NCBI RefSeq assembly: GCF_902726655.1
Contig: NZ_CACVAN010000001.1
Coordinates: 3,224,001 to 3,288,000, forward strand
DNA: 64,000 nt
Direction: 5' to 3'
Source of the DNA: Virgibacillus ihumii
Lineage (GTDB): Bacteria > Bacillota > Bacilli > Bacillales > Amphibacillaceae
Below the pieces are notes generated by a model. That model was not told where the DNA came from. It searched no databases and was given only the letters and a program-made list of their open reading frames with translations. Positions 35,194-49,222 of this stretch are shown here, in pieces; position 1 is the stretch's first letter; each line of letters opens with the position of its first letter. A program made the translations under genes and the position numbers.

Positions 35194-37347
35194 ATGGTGT
35201 CAATTGAAATAGAAAAGTGGGTTGCAAAAGAAACAGAGGTTAACGCGGGTACAGTAAAAAAGGTTATTTCGTTAATGGAAGAAGGGAATACCGTTCCATT
35301 TATCGCACGGTACCGTAAAGAGATGACCGGCGGACTTGATGAGGTTCAAATTAAATTAATTGAGGATAAATATCAATATGCTGTTAATCTTGCTGAACGG
35401 AAAGAAGAAGTCATCCGCCTGATTGATGAGCAGAATAAACTTACGGAAGAGCTTGAGCGCGAGATAAATCAGGCAACTCAGCTTCAACGTGTGGAGGACT
35501 TGTACCGTCCGTATAAACAAAAACGACGTACAAAAGCTGCCAAGGCAAAGGAAAAAGGCCTGGAACCATTAGCAGTGCTTGTGTGGGAACAGGAACAGCA
35601 GGATGTTAAATCAGAAGCTGAGGCATATTTATCAGAAGAACACGAACTGTTTACGGTTGAAGATGTGCTTGCAGGTGTCAATGACATTATCGCCGAGTGG
35701 ATTTCCGATGATCCGGAATTCCGTAAATACATACGTAATGAAACATTTAATCGCGGAATGATGCGATCCGAGGTGAAAGATGCAGCTAAAGATGAAAAAG
35801 GCGTCTATGAAATGTATTACGACTACAGCGAAGCGGTTCGTTCCATGGTTTCCCATCGTACTCTGGCATTAAATCGCGGGGAGAAAGAAGATGTGCTCAA
35901 AGTGTCGATTGAACCGCCGGTGGATCGTGTAATTGAGTTTTTACAAAAACAAACTATTACCAATCCATCAAATCAGGAGACAGAAGATATTATCCGATTG
36001 GCGATTGAGGACAGCTATAAGCGGCTCATTCAGCCATCGGTGGAACGGGAAATTCGCAACGGCCTCTCTGAGAAAGCGGAAGAACAGGCTATTGATGTTT
36101 TCTCAAAAAACCTGAAGAATCTCCTGTTGCAGCCGCCGCTTAAAGGTAAAACGGTTCTGGGGGTTGATCCGGCATACAGAACCGGTTGTAAGCTTGCTGT
36201 AGTGGACGAGACAGGAAAGGTCCACCAGGTTGGAGTTATGTATCCAACCGCTCCGAAACATGATACTGCCGGTGCTGAAAAGATTGTGATGGACTATATT
36301 AAAAAATACGACGTGGAACTGATTGCGATCGGTAATGGTACGGCTTCACGGGAAACAGAACAGTTTATAGCGGATGTTATCAATAAGCATACACTCAATA
36401 TTCCATACATCATTGTCAATGAAGCCGGTGCAAGTGTATATTCAGCTTCAAAGCTTGCCCGCGAGGAATTTCCTGATTTGCGGGTGGAAGAGCGGAGTGC
36501 AGCATCCATTGCTAGAAGGGTTCAGGATCCGTTGGCAGAACTGGTGAAAATCGATCCGAAATCGATTGGTGTCGGTCAATACCAGCATGATGTCAGTCAA
36601 AAGGCACTCAATGAGTCGTTAACGTTCGTTGTCGAAACAGCCGTTAACCAGGTTGGCGTCAATGTAAACACAGCCTCAACCTCGCTGCTGCAGTATGTTT
36701 CCGGGTTAAGTAAAACAGTGGCAAATAATATTGTAAACATGCGGAATGAGGATGGAAAGTTCACTGATCGTAAACAATTGAAGAAAACACCAAGGCTGGG
36801 TGCAAAAACGTATGAGCAGGGGATTGGTTTCTTACGGATTCCGGATGGGGAGAATCCACTCGACCGAACCCCAATCCATCCGGAGAGCTATGCAGCTGTG
36901 AAAAAGCTGCTCCAGTCCATAGACTGCGGGATTCAGGATATCGGTTCAGAGCATTTGAGTGAGCAACTGCATCTGCTCGATAAAATAGAAATGGCTGCAC
37001 AGCTCGAAATCGGTGAGCCGACGTTGGCTGATATCATGAGTGCATTGAGCCGTCCGGAGCGTGACCCGCGCGATGACCTGCCAAAACCATTGTTGAAGCA
37101 AAATGTACTAAGCATGGAGGACTTGCAGTCTGGTATGGAAATGCAGGGGACGGTTCGAAATGTGGTCGATTTTGGTGTGTTTGTTGATATCGGTGTGAAA
37201 CAAGATGGACTTGTTCATATTTCTAAGATGGCTAAGAAGTTTGTAAAACACCCAATGGACATTGCAGCGGTTGGCGATGTTGTTACCGTATGGGTCGAAC
37301 AGGTTGATGCGGATAAAGGTCGGATTGCTTTATCGATGGTTGATTAG
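35194..37347 (+). CDS. tex: Tex family RNA-binding transcription accessory protein
   Basis: 717 residues, normal for the family. The N-terminal helical domain contains NTVPFIARYRKEMTGGLDEVQI. A YqgF/RNase H-like domain includes LGVDPAYRTGCKLAVVDETGK, and helix-hairpin-helix motifs lie near KTVANNIVNMRNEDGKFTDRKQLKKTPRLG. A C-terminal S1 domain (about 645-717) starts GMEMQGTVRNVVDFGVFVDIGVKQDGLVHIS. Cytoplasmic; a proposed RNA-polymerase and RNA accessory factor. AAGGAGG is five bases before ATG. Its TAG stop is the first codon of dispersed repeat copy B. Confidence 0.95.
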   Translation: MVSIEIEKWVAKETEVNAGTVKKVISLMEEGNTVPFIARYRKEMTGGLDEVQIKLIEDKYQYAVNLAERKEEVIRLIDEQNKLTEELEREINQATQLQRVEDLYRPYKQKRRTKAAKAKEKGLEPLAVLVWEQEQQDVKSEAEAYLSEEHELFTVEDVLAGVNDIIAEWISDDPEFRKYIRNETFNRGMMRSEVKDAAKDEKGVYEMYYDYSEAVRSMVSHRTLALNRGEKEDVLKVSIEPPVDRVIEFLQKQTITNPSNQETEDIIRLAIEDSYKRLIQPSVEREIRNGLSEKAEEQAIDVFSKNLKNLLLQPPLKGKTVLGVDPAYRTGCKLAVVDETGKVHQVGVMYPTAPKHDTAGAEKIVMDYIKKYDVELIAIGNGTASRETEQFIADVINKHTLNIPYIIVNEAGASVYSASKLAREEFPDLRVEERSAASIARRVQDPLAELVKIDPKSIGVGQYQHDVSQKALNESLTFVVETAVNQVGVNVNTASTSLLQYVSGLSKTVANNIVNMRNEDGKFTDRKQLKKTPRLGAKTYEQGIGFLRIPDGENPLDRTPIHPESYAAVKKLLQSIDCGIQDIGSEHLSEQLHLLDKIEMAAQLEIGEPTLADIMSALSRPERDPRDDLPKPLLKQNVLSMEDLQSGMEMQGTVRNVVDFGVFVDIGVKQDGLVHISKMAKKFVKHPMDIAAVGDVVTVWVEQVDADKGRIALSMVD

Positions 37348-37430
37348 AAAACTTGGTTGTCACCAAGCCTTTAGGTGACACCATAGTTGCACTTATGCCG
37401 TAAGAAAGGATTTTATTCTATCTTAACTGC
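37345..37430 (-). repeat. dispersed intergenic element, copy B (inverted)
   Basis: The reverse complement matches copy A (16195-16281) over its whole length with only a few substitutions; both ends (GCAGTTAAGA and AGTTTTCTA) coincide. The terminal TAG supplies the tex stop codon. The hairpin potential GGTTGTCACC and GTCACC/GGTGAC is preserved. Confidence 0.9.
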
Positions 37431-37505
37431 AAAATAAAAACACTGTATTCGTATAATATTATAGTGAGTGCTGAATGTTTCAGGGCAGCAATCAATTTTC
37501 TGACT

Positions 37506-37543
37506 AAAAAAGCTGATGATCTTAAGTGATCATCAGCTTTTTA
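37506..37543. terminator. bidirectional terminator between tex and katA
   Basis: A near-perfect stem AAAAAGCTGATGATC/GATCATCAGCTTTTT with a 6-nt loop. T-runs on both strands suit the convergent genes. Confidence 0.92.
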
Positions 37544-37555
37544 ATTAGGTTGAAG

Positions 37556-39025
37556 TTATTTAACGTTTTCCGGTACTTTTAATTCCAATCCTTCAGCAAT
37601 ACGCTCGCCTAATTCAGGATCAGCCTTGTAGAAATGCTCGATTTGACGCAGCTTAATGTCGTCATAATCGACCTGTGACATATGATCTACGATGTTTTGG
37701 ACGAGACGGTCTTTCTCATCCGTGCTCATTAGGCGGTACAGGTCACCTGGCTGTGTGTAATGGTCTTTTTGTGAATAGGCAACACTGTCAGCATTTCCGT
37801 ACACTTCAAATGGATTGATTTTTGAATCCGGATCTTCTTTTGGTTCCGTTTCATAGCGGTTTGGCTCATAGTGTACACTGCGGCCGCCATTATCATAGCG
37901 CATTGGTCCGTTGAATTGATAGTTCGATGTATTTGCATCGTTAAGCGGACGGTTAATTGGCAGCTGCTGGTGGTTGGCACCGATACGATAACGCTGTGTA
38001 TCCGAATAACTGAACAGACGGCCTTGCAGCATTTTATCCGGGGAAGGCTCAATTCCCGGTACCAGGTTGGCTGGTGACAGGGCTGCTTGTTCCACTTCTG
38101 TGAAATAGTTTTCCGGATTCCGGTTAAGTGTCATTTTACCGACTTCGATAAGGGGATAATCTTTATGTGACCAAGTCTTTGTTACATCGAATGGATCCCA
38201 CTTATAGTCTTTTGCATCTTCATAAGGCATAATCTGAACATAAAGTGTCCAAGACGGATAATCTCCTTGATCAATCGCATTGTATAAGTCTTCTGTATGG
38301 TAATCAGGATTTTCACCGGCAAGTTTGTCGGCAAGATCCACATCCAACCCTTTAACACCCTGATCAGCGATAAAGTGGTATTTAATCCATACCGGCTCAC
38401 CGTCTTTGTTGACCCACTTATACGTGTGGCTTCCATATCCGTTCATGTGACGGAGAGTAGCCGGAATGCCGCGATCACCATGCAAATAAGTAATTTGATG
38501 CAATGCTTCAGGCGAGTGTGACCAGAAATCCCAGACCGCATTTTTATCTTTCAAATTGGTTTTCGGATTCCGCTTTTGTGTATGGATGAAATCCGGGAAT
38601 TTGATAGCATCGCGGATAAAGAAAATCGGTGTATTGTTACCGACCATGTCATAGTTGCCTTCCTGTGTATAAAACTTAATGGCAAATCCGCGCGGGTCAC
38701 GAACAGTGTCCGCAGATCCCAATTCGCCGGCAACTGTTGAGAACCGGATGAACATTGGTGTTTGTTTACCCTTTTCATTTAGAAAATCAGCTTTTGTATA
38801 TTTTGAAATTTCATCATTTGTGACCTCGAAAACGCCATGTGCGCCCGCACCTTTTGCGTGCACAACACGTTCCGGTACACGTTCTCTGTCAAAATGAGCC
38901 ATTTTTTCCAAAAAGTGAACGTCTTGAATTAAAGTTGGGCCTCTTTCGCCTGCAGTGATTGAATTCTGATTATCACCTACAGGAGCACCAGAAGCAGTAG
39001 TCATTCTTTTCTTTTCATTACTCAC
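37556..39025 (-). CDS. katA: monofunctional haem catalase KatA
   Basis: 489 residues, a small-subunit catalase that converts H2O2 to water and oxygen. Catalytic His56 lies in [17 protein letters not shown], Asn130 in [12 protein letters not shown], and haem-ligand Tyr340 in [15 protein letters not shown]. The start is GTG 39025, with GAGGTG upstream. It stands alone with its own promoter and terminator between tex and the SprT-like gene, where B. subtilis has no catalase, so it looks like an insertion in this lineage. Confidence 0.95.
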   Translation of the reverse strand: MSNEKKRMTTASGAPVGDNQNSITAGERGPTLIQDVHFLEKMAHFDRERVPERVVHAKGAGAHGVFEVTNDEISKYTKADFLNEKGKQTPMFIRFSTVAGELGSADTVRDPRGFAIKFYTQEGNYDMVGNNTPIFFIRDAIKFPDFIHTQKRNPKTNLKDKNAVWDFWSHSPEALHQITYLHGDRGIPATLRHMNGYGSHTYKWVNKDGEPVWIKYHFIADQGVKGLDVDLADKLAGENPDYHTEDLYNAIDQGDYPSWTLYVQIMPYEDAKDYKWDPFDVTKTWSHKDYPLIEVGKMTLNRNPENYFTEVEQAALSPANLVPGIEPSPDKMLQGRLFSYSDTQRYRIGANHQQLPINRPLNDANTSNYQFNGPMRYDNGGRSVHYEPNRYETEPKEDPDSKINPFEVYGNADSVAYSQKDHYTQPGDLYRLMSTDEKDRLVQNIVDHMSQVDYDDIKLRQIEHFYKADPELGERIAEGLELKVPENVK

Positions 39026-39068
39026 TACCTGAACACCTCTCCTTATAGAATCATTTTGTACAAGTTCT

Positions 39069-39096
39069 ATTATAATACAAATCTATCAAAAATCAA
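39069..39096 (-). promoter_or_regulatory. katA promoter
   Basis: Minus strand: TTGATT (39096-39091), 16-bp spacer, perfect TATAAT (39074-39069). The AT-rich TATTATAATAGAA around the -10 partly resembles a PerR box, but the match is too weak to call. Confidence 0.65.
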
Positions 39097-39202
39097 TTAT
39101 TAAAAATGAATGTTTAATTAAAATAACTATAAATAAGGGAGATTTTGTTACCCACGCTAATATGGTAAAATAAATATCGAAAAAACACGGAGGATGAATG
39201 AT

Positions 39203-39667
39203 ATGAAGCTGCTGGAAGAAAGGGAACTGCACCGGCTTGTCGATGATATTTCGATGGCATTTTTTAATAAACCGTATGACGACAAAGTTATCTATAATAA
39301 CCGGCTGCGAACGACAGGGGGCAGGTATATTCCTTCCCGGCGGTTAATTGAAATTAATCCGAAATATGCTGCAGAAATGGGCGCAGACGAAGTGGAAGGG
39401 ATTATTAAACATGAGTTGTGTCACTATCATCTTCATATAGAAGGAAAAGGGTATAAACACGGTGATCCCGAATTCAAAAGTTTGTTGAAGGCAACCGGAG
39501 CGCCCAGACATTGCCAACCATTGCCATCTTCTAAAAATAGAAGGAAATATACGTATAAATGCCGCAGTTGTTCACAATTATACCAAAGGATTCGTCGTGT
39601 CGATGTGAATAAATACCGGTGTGGAAGATGCCGGGGAAAACTGATCCTTCAAAAAGAGAGAACATGA
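39203..39667 (+). CDS. SprT-like zinc-dependent protein (YdcK type)
   Basis: 154 residues. A SprT-like metalloprotease-type domain with zinc motif HELCHYH (H70, E71, H74) and a C-terminal zinc ribbon, CRSC...CGRC. ATG 39203 is nine bases after GGAGG; ATG 39194 abuts that site. Same position, after tex and before tRNAs, as B. subtilis ydcK. Substrate unknown. Confidence 0.9.
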   Translation: MKLLEERELHRLVDDISMAFFNKPYDDKVIYNNRLRTTGGRYIPSRRLIEINPKYAAEMGADEVEGIIKHELCHYHLHIEGKGYKHGDPEFKSLLKATGAPRHCQPLPSSKNRRKYTYKCRSCSQLYQRIRRVDVNKYRCGRCRGKLILQKERT

Positions 39668-39795
39668 AGATGCAGGTATGAAAAAACTTATAAAATGGAT
39701 TGACGAACCTTGTCCAACATGTTAAATTAAATAAGCCTTATAAAAAAGGCGGGGAAATGCGACGGTTTCTCAGTTGAAAATATACATAAAACATA

Positions 39796-39824
39796 TTGAC
39801 AAAAAACGTGATATATTGTATGAT
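39796..39824 (+). promoter_or_regulatory. promoter of the tRNA gene cluster
   Basis: Perfect TTGACA (39796-39801), 17-bp spacer and TATGAT (39819-39824), about 70 bp before the first tRNA. Confidence 0.8.
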
Positions 39825-39895
39825 ATTTCTCGTTGCACTTGATTAGACAGTTAAATCGTTGTGTACTTACGCATCGCAACAAACTTCATTATTAT

Positions 39896-39970
39896 TCCAC
39901 AGTAGCTCAGCGGTAGAGCGATCGGCTGTTAACCGATTAGTCGCAGGTTCGATTCCTGCCTGTGGAGCCA
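39896..39970 (+). tRNA. tRNA-Asn (GTT)
   Basis: Cloverleaf with acceptor TCCACAG/CTGTGGA, anticodon loop CTGTTAA, T-loop GGTTCGATTCC, and encoded CCA. Confidence 0.96.
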
Positions 39971-39973
39971 AAC

Positions 39974-40064
39974 GGAGAAGTACTCAAGTGGCTGAAGAGG
40001 CGCCCCTGCTAAGGGTGTAGGCCGTGTAAGCGGCGCGAGGGTTCAAATCCCTCCTTCTCCGCCA
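39974..40064 (+). tRNA. tRNA-Ser (GCT)
   Basis: Type II tRNA with a long variable arm. Acceptor GGAGAAG/CTTCTCC, anticodon GCT, encoded CCA. Confidence 0.95.
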
Positions 40065-40069
40065 TTAAT

Positions 40070-40141
40070 GGCCCGTTGGTCAAGTGGTTAAGACACCGCC
40101 CTTTCACGGCGGTAACACGGGTTCGAATCCCGTACGGGTCA
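40070..40141 (+). tRNA. tRNA-Glu (TTC)
   Basis: Acceptor GGCCCGT/ACGGGTC, anticodon TTC in CTTTCAC. CCA is not encoded. Confidence 0.95.
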
Positions 40142-40163
40142 TCATATTTTAATGAATTGGTTG

Positions 40164-40240
40164 GGTCCGGTAGTTCAGCTGGTTAGAATGCCTGCCTGTC
40201 ACGCAGGAGGTCGCGGGTTCGAGTCCCGTCCGGACCGCCA
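40164..40240 (+). tRNA. tRNA-Asp (GTC)
   Basis: Acceptor GGTCCGG/CCGGACC, anticodon GTC, encoded CCA. Identical to the second copy at 46561. Confidence 0.96.
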
Positions 40241-40244
40241 CTAT

Positions 40245-40316
40245 TGGGCCATAGCCAAGCGGTAAGGCATCGGGTTTTGATCCCGTGTATCCCAGGTTCG
40301 AATCCTGGTGGCCCAG
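40245..40316 (+). tRNA. tRNA-Gln (TTG)
   Basis: Acceptor TGGGCCA/TGGCCCA, anticodon TTG. CCA is not encoded. Confidence 0.94.
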
Positions 40317-40443
40317 CCTTTTTTATTGCTGTTTTTTGGAGTTGCGTAATCTATCAGAATTCATGAATATGTGAATATATTGATGGAATCACGATAAATG
40401 ACCTGAAAACGTGGATGATCTAAAGTCTTTTATTATTAAACTT

Positions 40444-40519
40444 GAGCCATTAGCTCAGCTGGCAGAGCATCTGACTTTTAATCAGAGGGTCGGAGGTTCG
40501 AATCCTCCATGGCTCACCA
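40444..40519 (+). tRNA. tRNA-Lys (TTT)
   Basis: Acceptor GAGCCAT/ATGGCTC, anticodon TTT in ACTTTTAAT, encoded CCA. It follows a 127-bp spacer after tRNA-Gln. Confidence 0.95.
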
Positions 40520-40525
40520 TTTTTT

Positions 40526-40609
40526 GCGGGTGTGGCGGAATTGGCAGACGCGCTAGACCCAGGATCTAGTGTCTTGACAGACGTGGGGGTTCGACTCCCT
40601 TCACCCGCA
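40526..40609 (+). tRNA. tRNA-Leu (CAG)
   Basis: Type II tRNA. Acceptor GCGGGTG/CACCCGC; anticodon stem CTAGA/TCTAG around the loop CCCAGGA gives anticodon CAG. CCA is not encoded. Confidence 0.94.
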
Positions 40610-40676
40610 TTCAATAGATTGCTGTGGTCACATGGCATTTTATTTTTGCAATTTGATTGATAAAATTATAGCATAC

Positions 40677-40759
<83 letters not shown>

Positions 40760-40819
40760 TTTGAAATAATTCTTGCAATCATAATGCATACATGATATAT
40801 TTAAAAATGTCGCTTTAAA

Positions 40820-40896
<77 letters not shown>

Positions 40897-40900
40897 TTTA

Positions 40901-40977
40901 CGGGAAGTAGCTCAGCTTGGTAGAGCACATGGTTTGGGACCATGGGGTCGCAGGTTCGAATCCTGTCTTCCCGACCA
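40901..40977 (+). tRNA. tRNA-Pro (TGG)
   Basis: Acceptor CGGGAAG/CTTCCCG, anticodon TGG in GTTTGGGAC, encoded CCA. Confidence 0.96.
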
Positions 40978-40982
40978 TCTTT

Positions 40983-41058
40983 GGGGCCTTAGCTCAGCTG
41001 GGAGAGCGCCTGCCTTGCACGCAGGAGGTCAGCGGTTCGATCCCGCTAGGCTCCACCA
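40983..41058 (+). tRNA. tRNA-Ala (TGC)
   Basis: Acceptor GGGGCCT/AGGCTCC (one G-T pair), anticodon TGC, encoded CCA. Last of eleven tRNAs before the rRNA operon. Confidence 0.96.
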
Positions 41059-41097
41059 AAATATCATTTATTTTTTCAAAAACATTAAAAAAAGATA

Positions 41098-41127
41098 TTG
41101 ACTTTGTTTTTGAGAAGATGGTATATT
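41098..41127 (+). promoter_or_regulatory. rRNA operon promoter
   Basis: TTGACT (41098-41103), 18-bp spacer, TATATT (41122-41127). A boxA-like antitermination element TGCTCCTTGAAAACT follows near 41162, about 120 bp before 16S. Confidence 0.75.
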
Positions 41128-41285
41128 AATTAGGTCGCTGTTTTGAAGCGGCGCAATAATTTTGCTCCTTGAAAACTGAACAAAACAACCAGTATGTCAA
41201 GAAACAGGACGAAAGCAAAAGCTTTCCCCTGGATTCAATTTACGAAGCTAAGCTATGGTTGATTGGTGTCAATCATATATCAACT

Positions 41286-46063
<4,778 letters not shown>

Positions 46064-46225
46064 AACAAGCTTTTGATGATGCGTTGTATGGATGCTTATT
46101 TAGTTTTCAGGGTATAAATTCCTGAATAGCCCTTGCATTTTTTATCGAAAATGCCTATAATATATCTTGTCTTGAAAAATGAGAGAGAACTTCGTGACGA
46201 AAGATGTCATGGTTCCAGCCCGAAG

Positions 46226-46343
46226 GTCTGGTAGCAATAGCGGAGAGGTCACACCTGTTCCCATGCCGAACACAGCAGTTAAGCTCTCCAGCGCCGATGG
46301 TAGTTGGGGCTTTGCCCCTGCAAGAGTAGGACGCCGCCAGGCT
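46226..46343 (+). rRNA. rrf: 5S ribosomal RNA
   Basis: About 117 nt. Terminal stem GTCTGGT/GCCAGGC; internal landmarks GAGGTCACACCTGTTCCCAT, CCGAACACAGCAGTTAAG and AAGAGTAGGACG. The ends are approximate. Confidence 0.95.
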
Positions 46344-46398
46344 TGGCAATTTTTCAGGAAAATAATTCGAGATATTTATTGTGATAACTTTTTCATAT

Positions 46399-46475
<77 letters not shown>

Positions 46476-46560
46476 ATTTATTTTAAAATAATATGATTTA
46501 TCTAGCTGTGCTGAACATTTCTTCAAAACAGTTTATAGCATAAGAATCATTTTATAATTA

Positions 46561-46637
46561 GGTCCGGTAGTTCAGCTGGTTAGAATGCCTGCCTGTCACG
46601 CAGGAGGTCGCGGGTTCGAGTCCCGTCCGGACCGCCA
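46561..46637 (+). tRNA. tRNA-Asp (GTC), second copy
   Basis: The 77-nt sequence is identical to the tRNA-Asp at 40164-40240, while flanking sequence differs. Last RNA gene of the rRNA operon. Confidence 0.96.
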
Positions 46638-46647
46638 TTAAACGATG

Positions 46648-46675
46648 CATGTTCCATTAGGAAACATGTTTTTTT
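46648..46675 (+). terminator. terminator after the rRNA-tRNA operon
   Basis: CATGTT/AACATG stem with a run of seven T, ten bases after tRNA-Asp. Confidence 0.75.
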
Positions 46676-46698
46676 AATTTCTAAAGTAATAAAATTAC

Positions 46699-46731
46699 AG
46701 CCGCTTCCTATTGTTCGGATGCGGCTTTTTG
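46699..46731 (+). terminator. second terminator hairpin, likely intron insertion target
   Basis: AGCCGC/GCGGCT stem with a 16-nt loop and TTTTT. The putative 5' end of the group II intron (GTGTG) begins at the end of the T-run. Confidence 0.75.
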
Positions 46732-48856
46732 GTGTGCCTCACTGTTCCACACTCTAGGTGGTTCAAATCCACTCGATAACTTTATCCTTTCAAGTATCGT
46801 AGCCGAAGAAGAATCCTCGCTGATGAGGCAGGATTGACAGGGTGTCCTCTGCGAAGGGGAATCCGAAAGGTCTGCAGGCAAAGTCCAGCCCGGAACATTG
46901 TGTGAACCAGAGGTGGCGGCGATGTTGGGTGACCCGCCCAAAAAAACGGGGAAACCTGTGCAGTTGCGCACCTTGTAGGGAAACTAGAAAAGGGAAACGA
47001 CCTATAGGGCACATCGACGTGATTAGGGTCAGGATGGATGGAACAGAGTGTGTGATTACTGGGGGAAGCACTGTAGACTCCTATCGGTAAACACCGGTAG
47101 GTAGGGGAGGTATAACCCTAAATGGGGAAAGCCAAACCGAGGGTACTGCAGGTGGCGGATGGCTCCGTAGTAGCGATGAAATTCGAGCCGATGAAGGCTG
47201 GCGACAGTCTGGAGGGGAAAAGTCGGATGAGTAGATGCATGATGTCATCTAACCTGTGTCACGACCAAAAGTTGTGATATGGCGGTGAAGGGACCTGCTT
47301 CGTCAACATTGTGAATGGAAGTGAGTGGGAGACGTAACGCATTAAATGAAAAGGTTCACCAAGGGGTACGTCCTGCCGAACATGAAAAGCCATGTAAGGA
47401 TACAGGTGGACTTGCGACCTGAGTACATGATGATTGGATAGGAGCGATTGGCTTTTGCCTAAACACGTAATCCAACATGGTGGAACAAGCGAGGAATCGC
47501 CTCTTGTAGTGACCATAAGACCAATGTGGTGAGTAAGCGCGAAGGTGGTGATGAATATGCGACCAAAGCGCAAATTTTATTCCATCATTGATAAGGTGTA
47601 CCGCATGAGTAACCTGTACGATGCATGGAATGCCGTTAAGACCAATAAAGGTAGCGCCGGGGTAGATGGTGAAACCATCCTATGGTTTGAGGCGCAGTTG
47701 GAACAAAATCTTAGAGAAGTCCAACGGCTTTTGAAGCAACAGCGTTATCGACCGGAACCGGTACTACGTCACTATATCCCAAAAGGGGACGGCAAAAAGA
47801 AACGACCGCTGGGCATCCCCACTGTAAGGGACCGAATCATCCAACAAGCCGTACGGCAAATGATGGAACCCTTGTTTGACCGGGACTTTTATCCACACAG
47901 TTATGGGTTTCGAAAGGGACATTCCCAACATCAGGCAGTGGACGTCGTAAGACGTGCGAAGAAGAATGGGTATGAATACGTGGTGGATTTGGATATCCAA
48001 TCGTATTTCGATAATATCCCGCATAACTTATTGATGGAAAAAGTCAAAACAAAAATCGCCGACGGGCGAATACTTGATTTGATTGAAATGTGGTTAAAAG
48101 CAGGTGTCATGGAAGACGATCGGTTCTATGACACGACTTCCGGCTCTCCTCAGGGAGGGGTCATATCACCGTTATTGGCGAATGTCTATTTGGATGAATT
48201 TGATTGGAAAATGAACCAACAAGGATTTCCAGTTGTACGTTTCGCGGACGATGCGATTATTTTCTGTAAAACGAAGATAAAAGCTAATCGAGCGTATAAA
48301 GCAGCTGAAGAGATATTGGAAGGCAATTTAAAGCTTACGATGCATCCCGAAAAGACGAAAGTCGTTCATTTTGATGAAGGATTTCGTTTTCTGGGGTTTC
48401 ATTTCTGGAAAGACTATCTAGTCCTTCCAGATGAAAGAGCCCGAAAGGTTAAAGATAAAATAAGGCATCTATCAAGAAGACAACAAGGTAAGAGTCTGGT
48501 AGAAGTGATTCACAAACTGAATGAAGTCATTCGGGGATTTGCCAATTACTTCAGGATAGGAAATGTCAAAAAGAAATTCGAACGTCTGGATGAATGGATT
48601 CGAATGAGGGTGCGAGCTTATATGAGGAAAAAGCGTTCCATGGAGTCGAATTGGCGCATACCCAATAAAGTGTTAGCACAAGCGGGATTGGTTTCAATGG
48701 TCAGCTTACTCACCAAACGTTCCTAATTCGTGAGTGAAATAAAGTAACAACTCATTCCCGGAAATGGGGAACTGACGAAGTGAAAGCCGGATGCGGGAAA
48801 TCTGCACGTCCGGTTTGACGAGGGGTCGGAGGGCGAAAGCCCTCCTCCTACTCTAC
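46732..48856 (+). mobile_element. group II intron with reverse-transcriptase ORF
   Basis: About 2.1 kb. The 5' end GTGTG follows the intron consensus. The non-coding part (46732-47550) would form domains I-IV and contains no other gene. Near the 3' end a domain V-like stem is visible at about 48781-48822 (AAGCCGGATGCG with CACGTCCGGTTT and a GAAA-type loop), then a domain VI stem GGAGGGCGAAAGCCCTCC and TCCTACTCTAC at the 3' boundary. Boundaries are inferred. Position after a terminator and lack of an endonuclease domain in the RT suggest a class C intron. Confidence 0.85.
47551..48726 (+). CDS. ltrA: group II intron reverse transcriptase/maturase
   Basis: 391 residues. RT blocks: NKGSAGVDGETI (RT0/1), YIPKGDGKKKRPLGIPTVRDRIIQQA (RT2), YGFRKGHSQHQAV (RT2a/3), VVDLDIQSYFDNIPH (RT3), SGSPQGGVISPLLANVYLDEFD (RT4) and the catalytic FADD at 231-234. 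A maturase (X) domain with IRGFANYFRIGNVKKKFERLDEWIRMRVRAYMRKK follows. No HNH endonuclease domain. ATG 47551 is preceded by GCGAAGGTG; ATG 47557 is also possible. It splices and mobilises the surrounding intron. The frame is intact. Confidence 0.93.
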   Translation: MNMRPKRKFYSIIDKVYRMSNLYDAWNAVKTNKGSAGVDGETILWFEAQLEQNLREVQRLLKQQRYRPEPVLRHYIPKGDGKKKRPLGIPTVRDRIIQQAVRQMMEPLFDRDFYPHSYGFRKGHSQHQAVDVVRRAKKNGYEYVVDLDIQSYFDNIPHNLLMEKVKTKIADGRILDLIEMWLKAGVMEDDRFYDTTSGSPQGGVISPLLANVYLDEFDWKMNQQGFPVVRFADDAIIFCKTKIKANRAYKAAEEILEGNLKLTMHPEKTKVVHFDEGFRFLGFHFWKDYLVLPDERARKVKDKIRHLSRRQQGKSLVEVIHKLNEVIRGFANYFRIGNVKKKFERLDEWIRMRVRAYMRKKRSMESNWRIPNKVLAQAGLVSMVSLLTKRS

Positions 48857-48953
48857 TCTGTAATATTTGTATAGGATTGCAAATCGGGTCCACGCTAATT
48901 GAGAGGAAGAATGTACATAAAGAAACGTTAATTGCTGTAATTATGTTCAGGTC

Positions 48954-49084
48954 AATTAAGTAATGTTCTAGTTAATCAAGGTCAGTCTAAAAACGATCGA
49001 GTTGACCTGACGGACGATCGAGATAGCCCTAAAGTCGATCGGGCTCATATCAAAACCATCAAGGAAGTCCAAAAATCAATTGAA
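48954..49084. repeat. degenerate array of a 7-bp motif phased every 20-21 bp
   Basis: A motif close to RATYRAG recurs at 48954, 48974, 48995, 49016, 49037, 49057 and 49078; the steps are 20, 21, 21, 21, 20 and 21 bp. The central three copies are CGATCGAG, CGATCGAG and CGATCGGG (CGATCG at 48994, 49015 and 49036). Weaker copies may lie at 48930 and 48897. It fills the gene-free gap between the intron and thiL (48857-49222). The period of about two helical turns would place every motif on one face of the DNA. Confidence 0.7.
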
Positions 49085-49222
49085 TTCCTGATAAAATAAA
49101 TCGGCCCTGCCCGAAAACAATTGTGAAACCACCCAAACCAACTACATCTGCACTTATAATTTTTTTCTTTTACAGCACTTTTTGCTATCATAAACATAGC
49201 TATGAAAAAAGTGGTGATAATG

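Noticed and set aside
39060..39110. PerR box in the katA promoter
   Set aside because: TATTATAATAGAA matches only half of the TTATAATNATTATAA consensus, so a promoter alone was called.
46777..47090. Short ORFs in the 5' non-coding part of the group II intron
   Set aside because: The interval is expected to fold as ribozyme domain I, and the frames lack ribosome sites and known domains.
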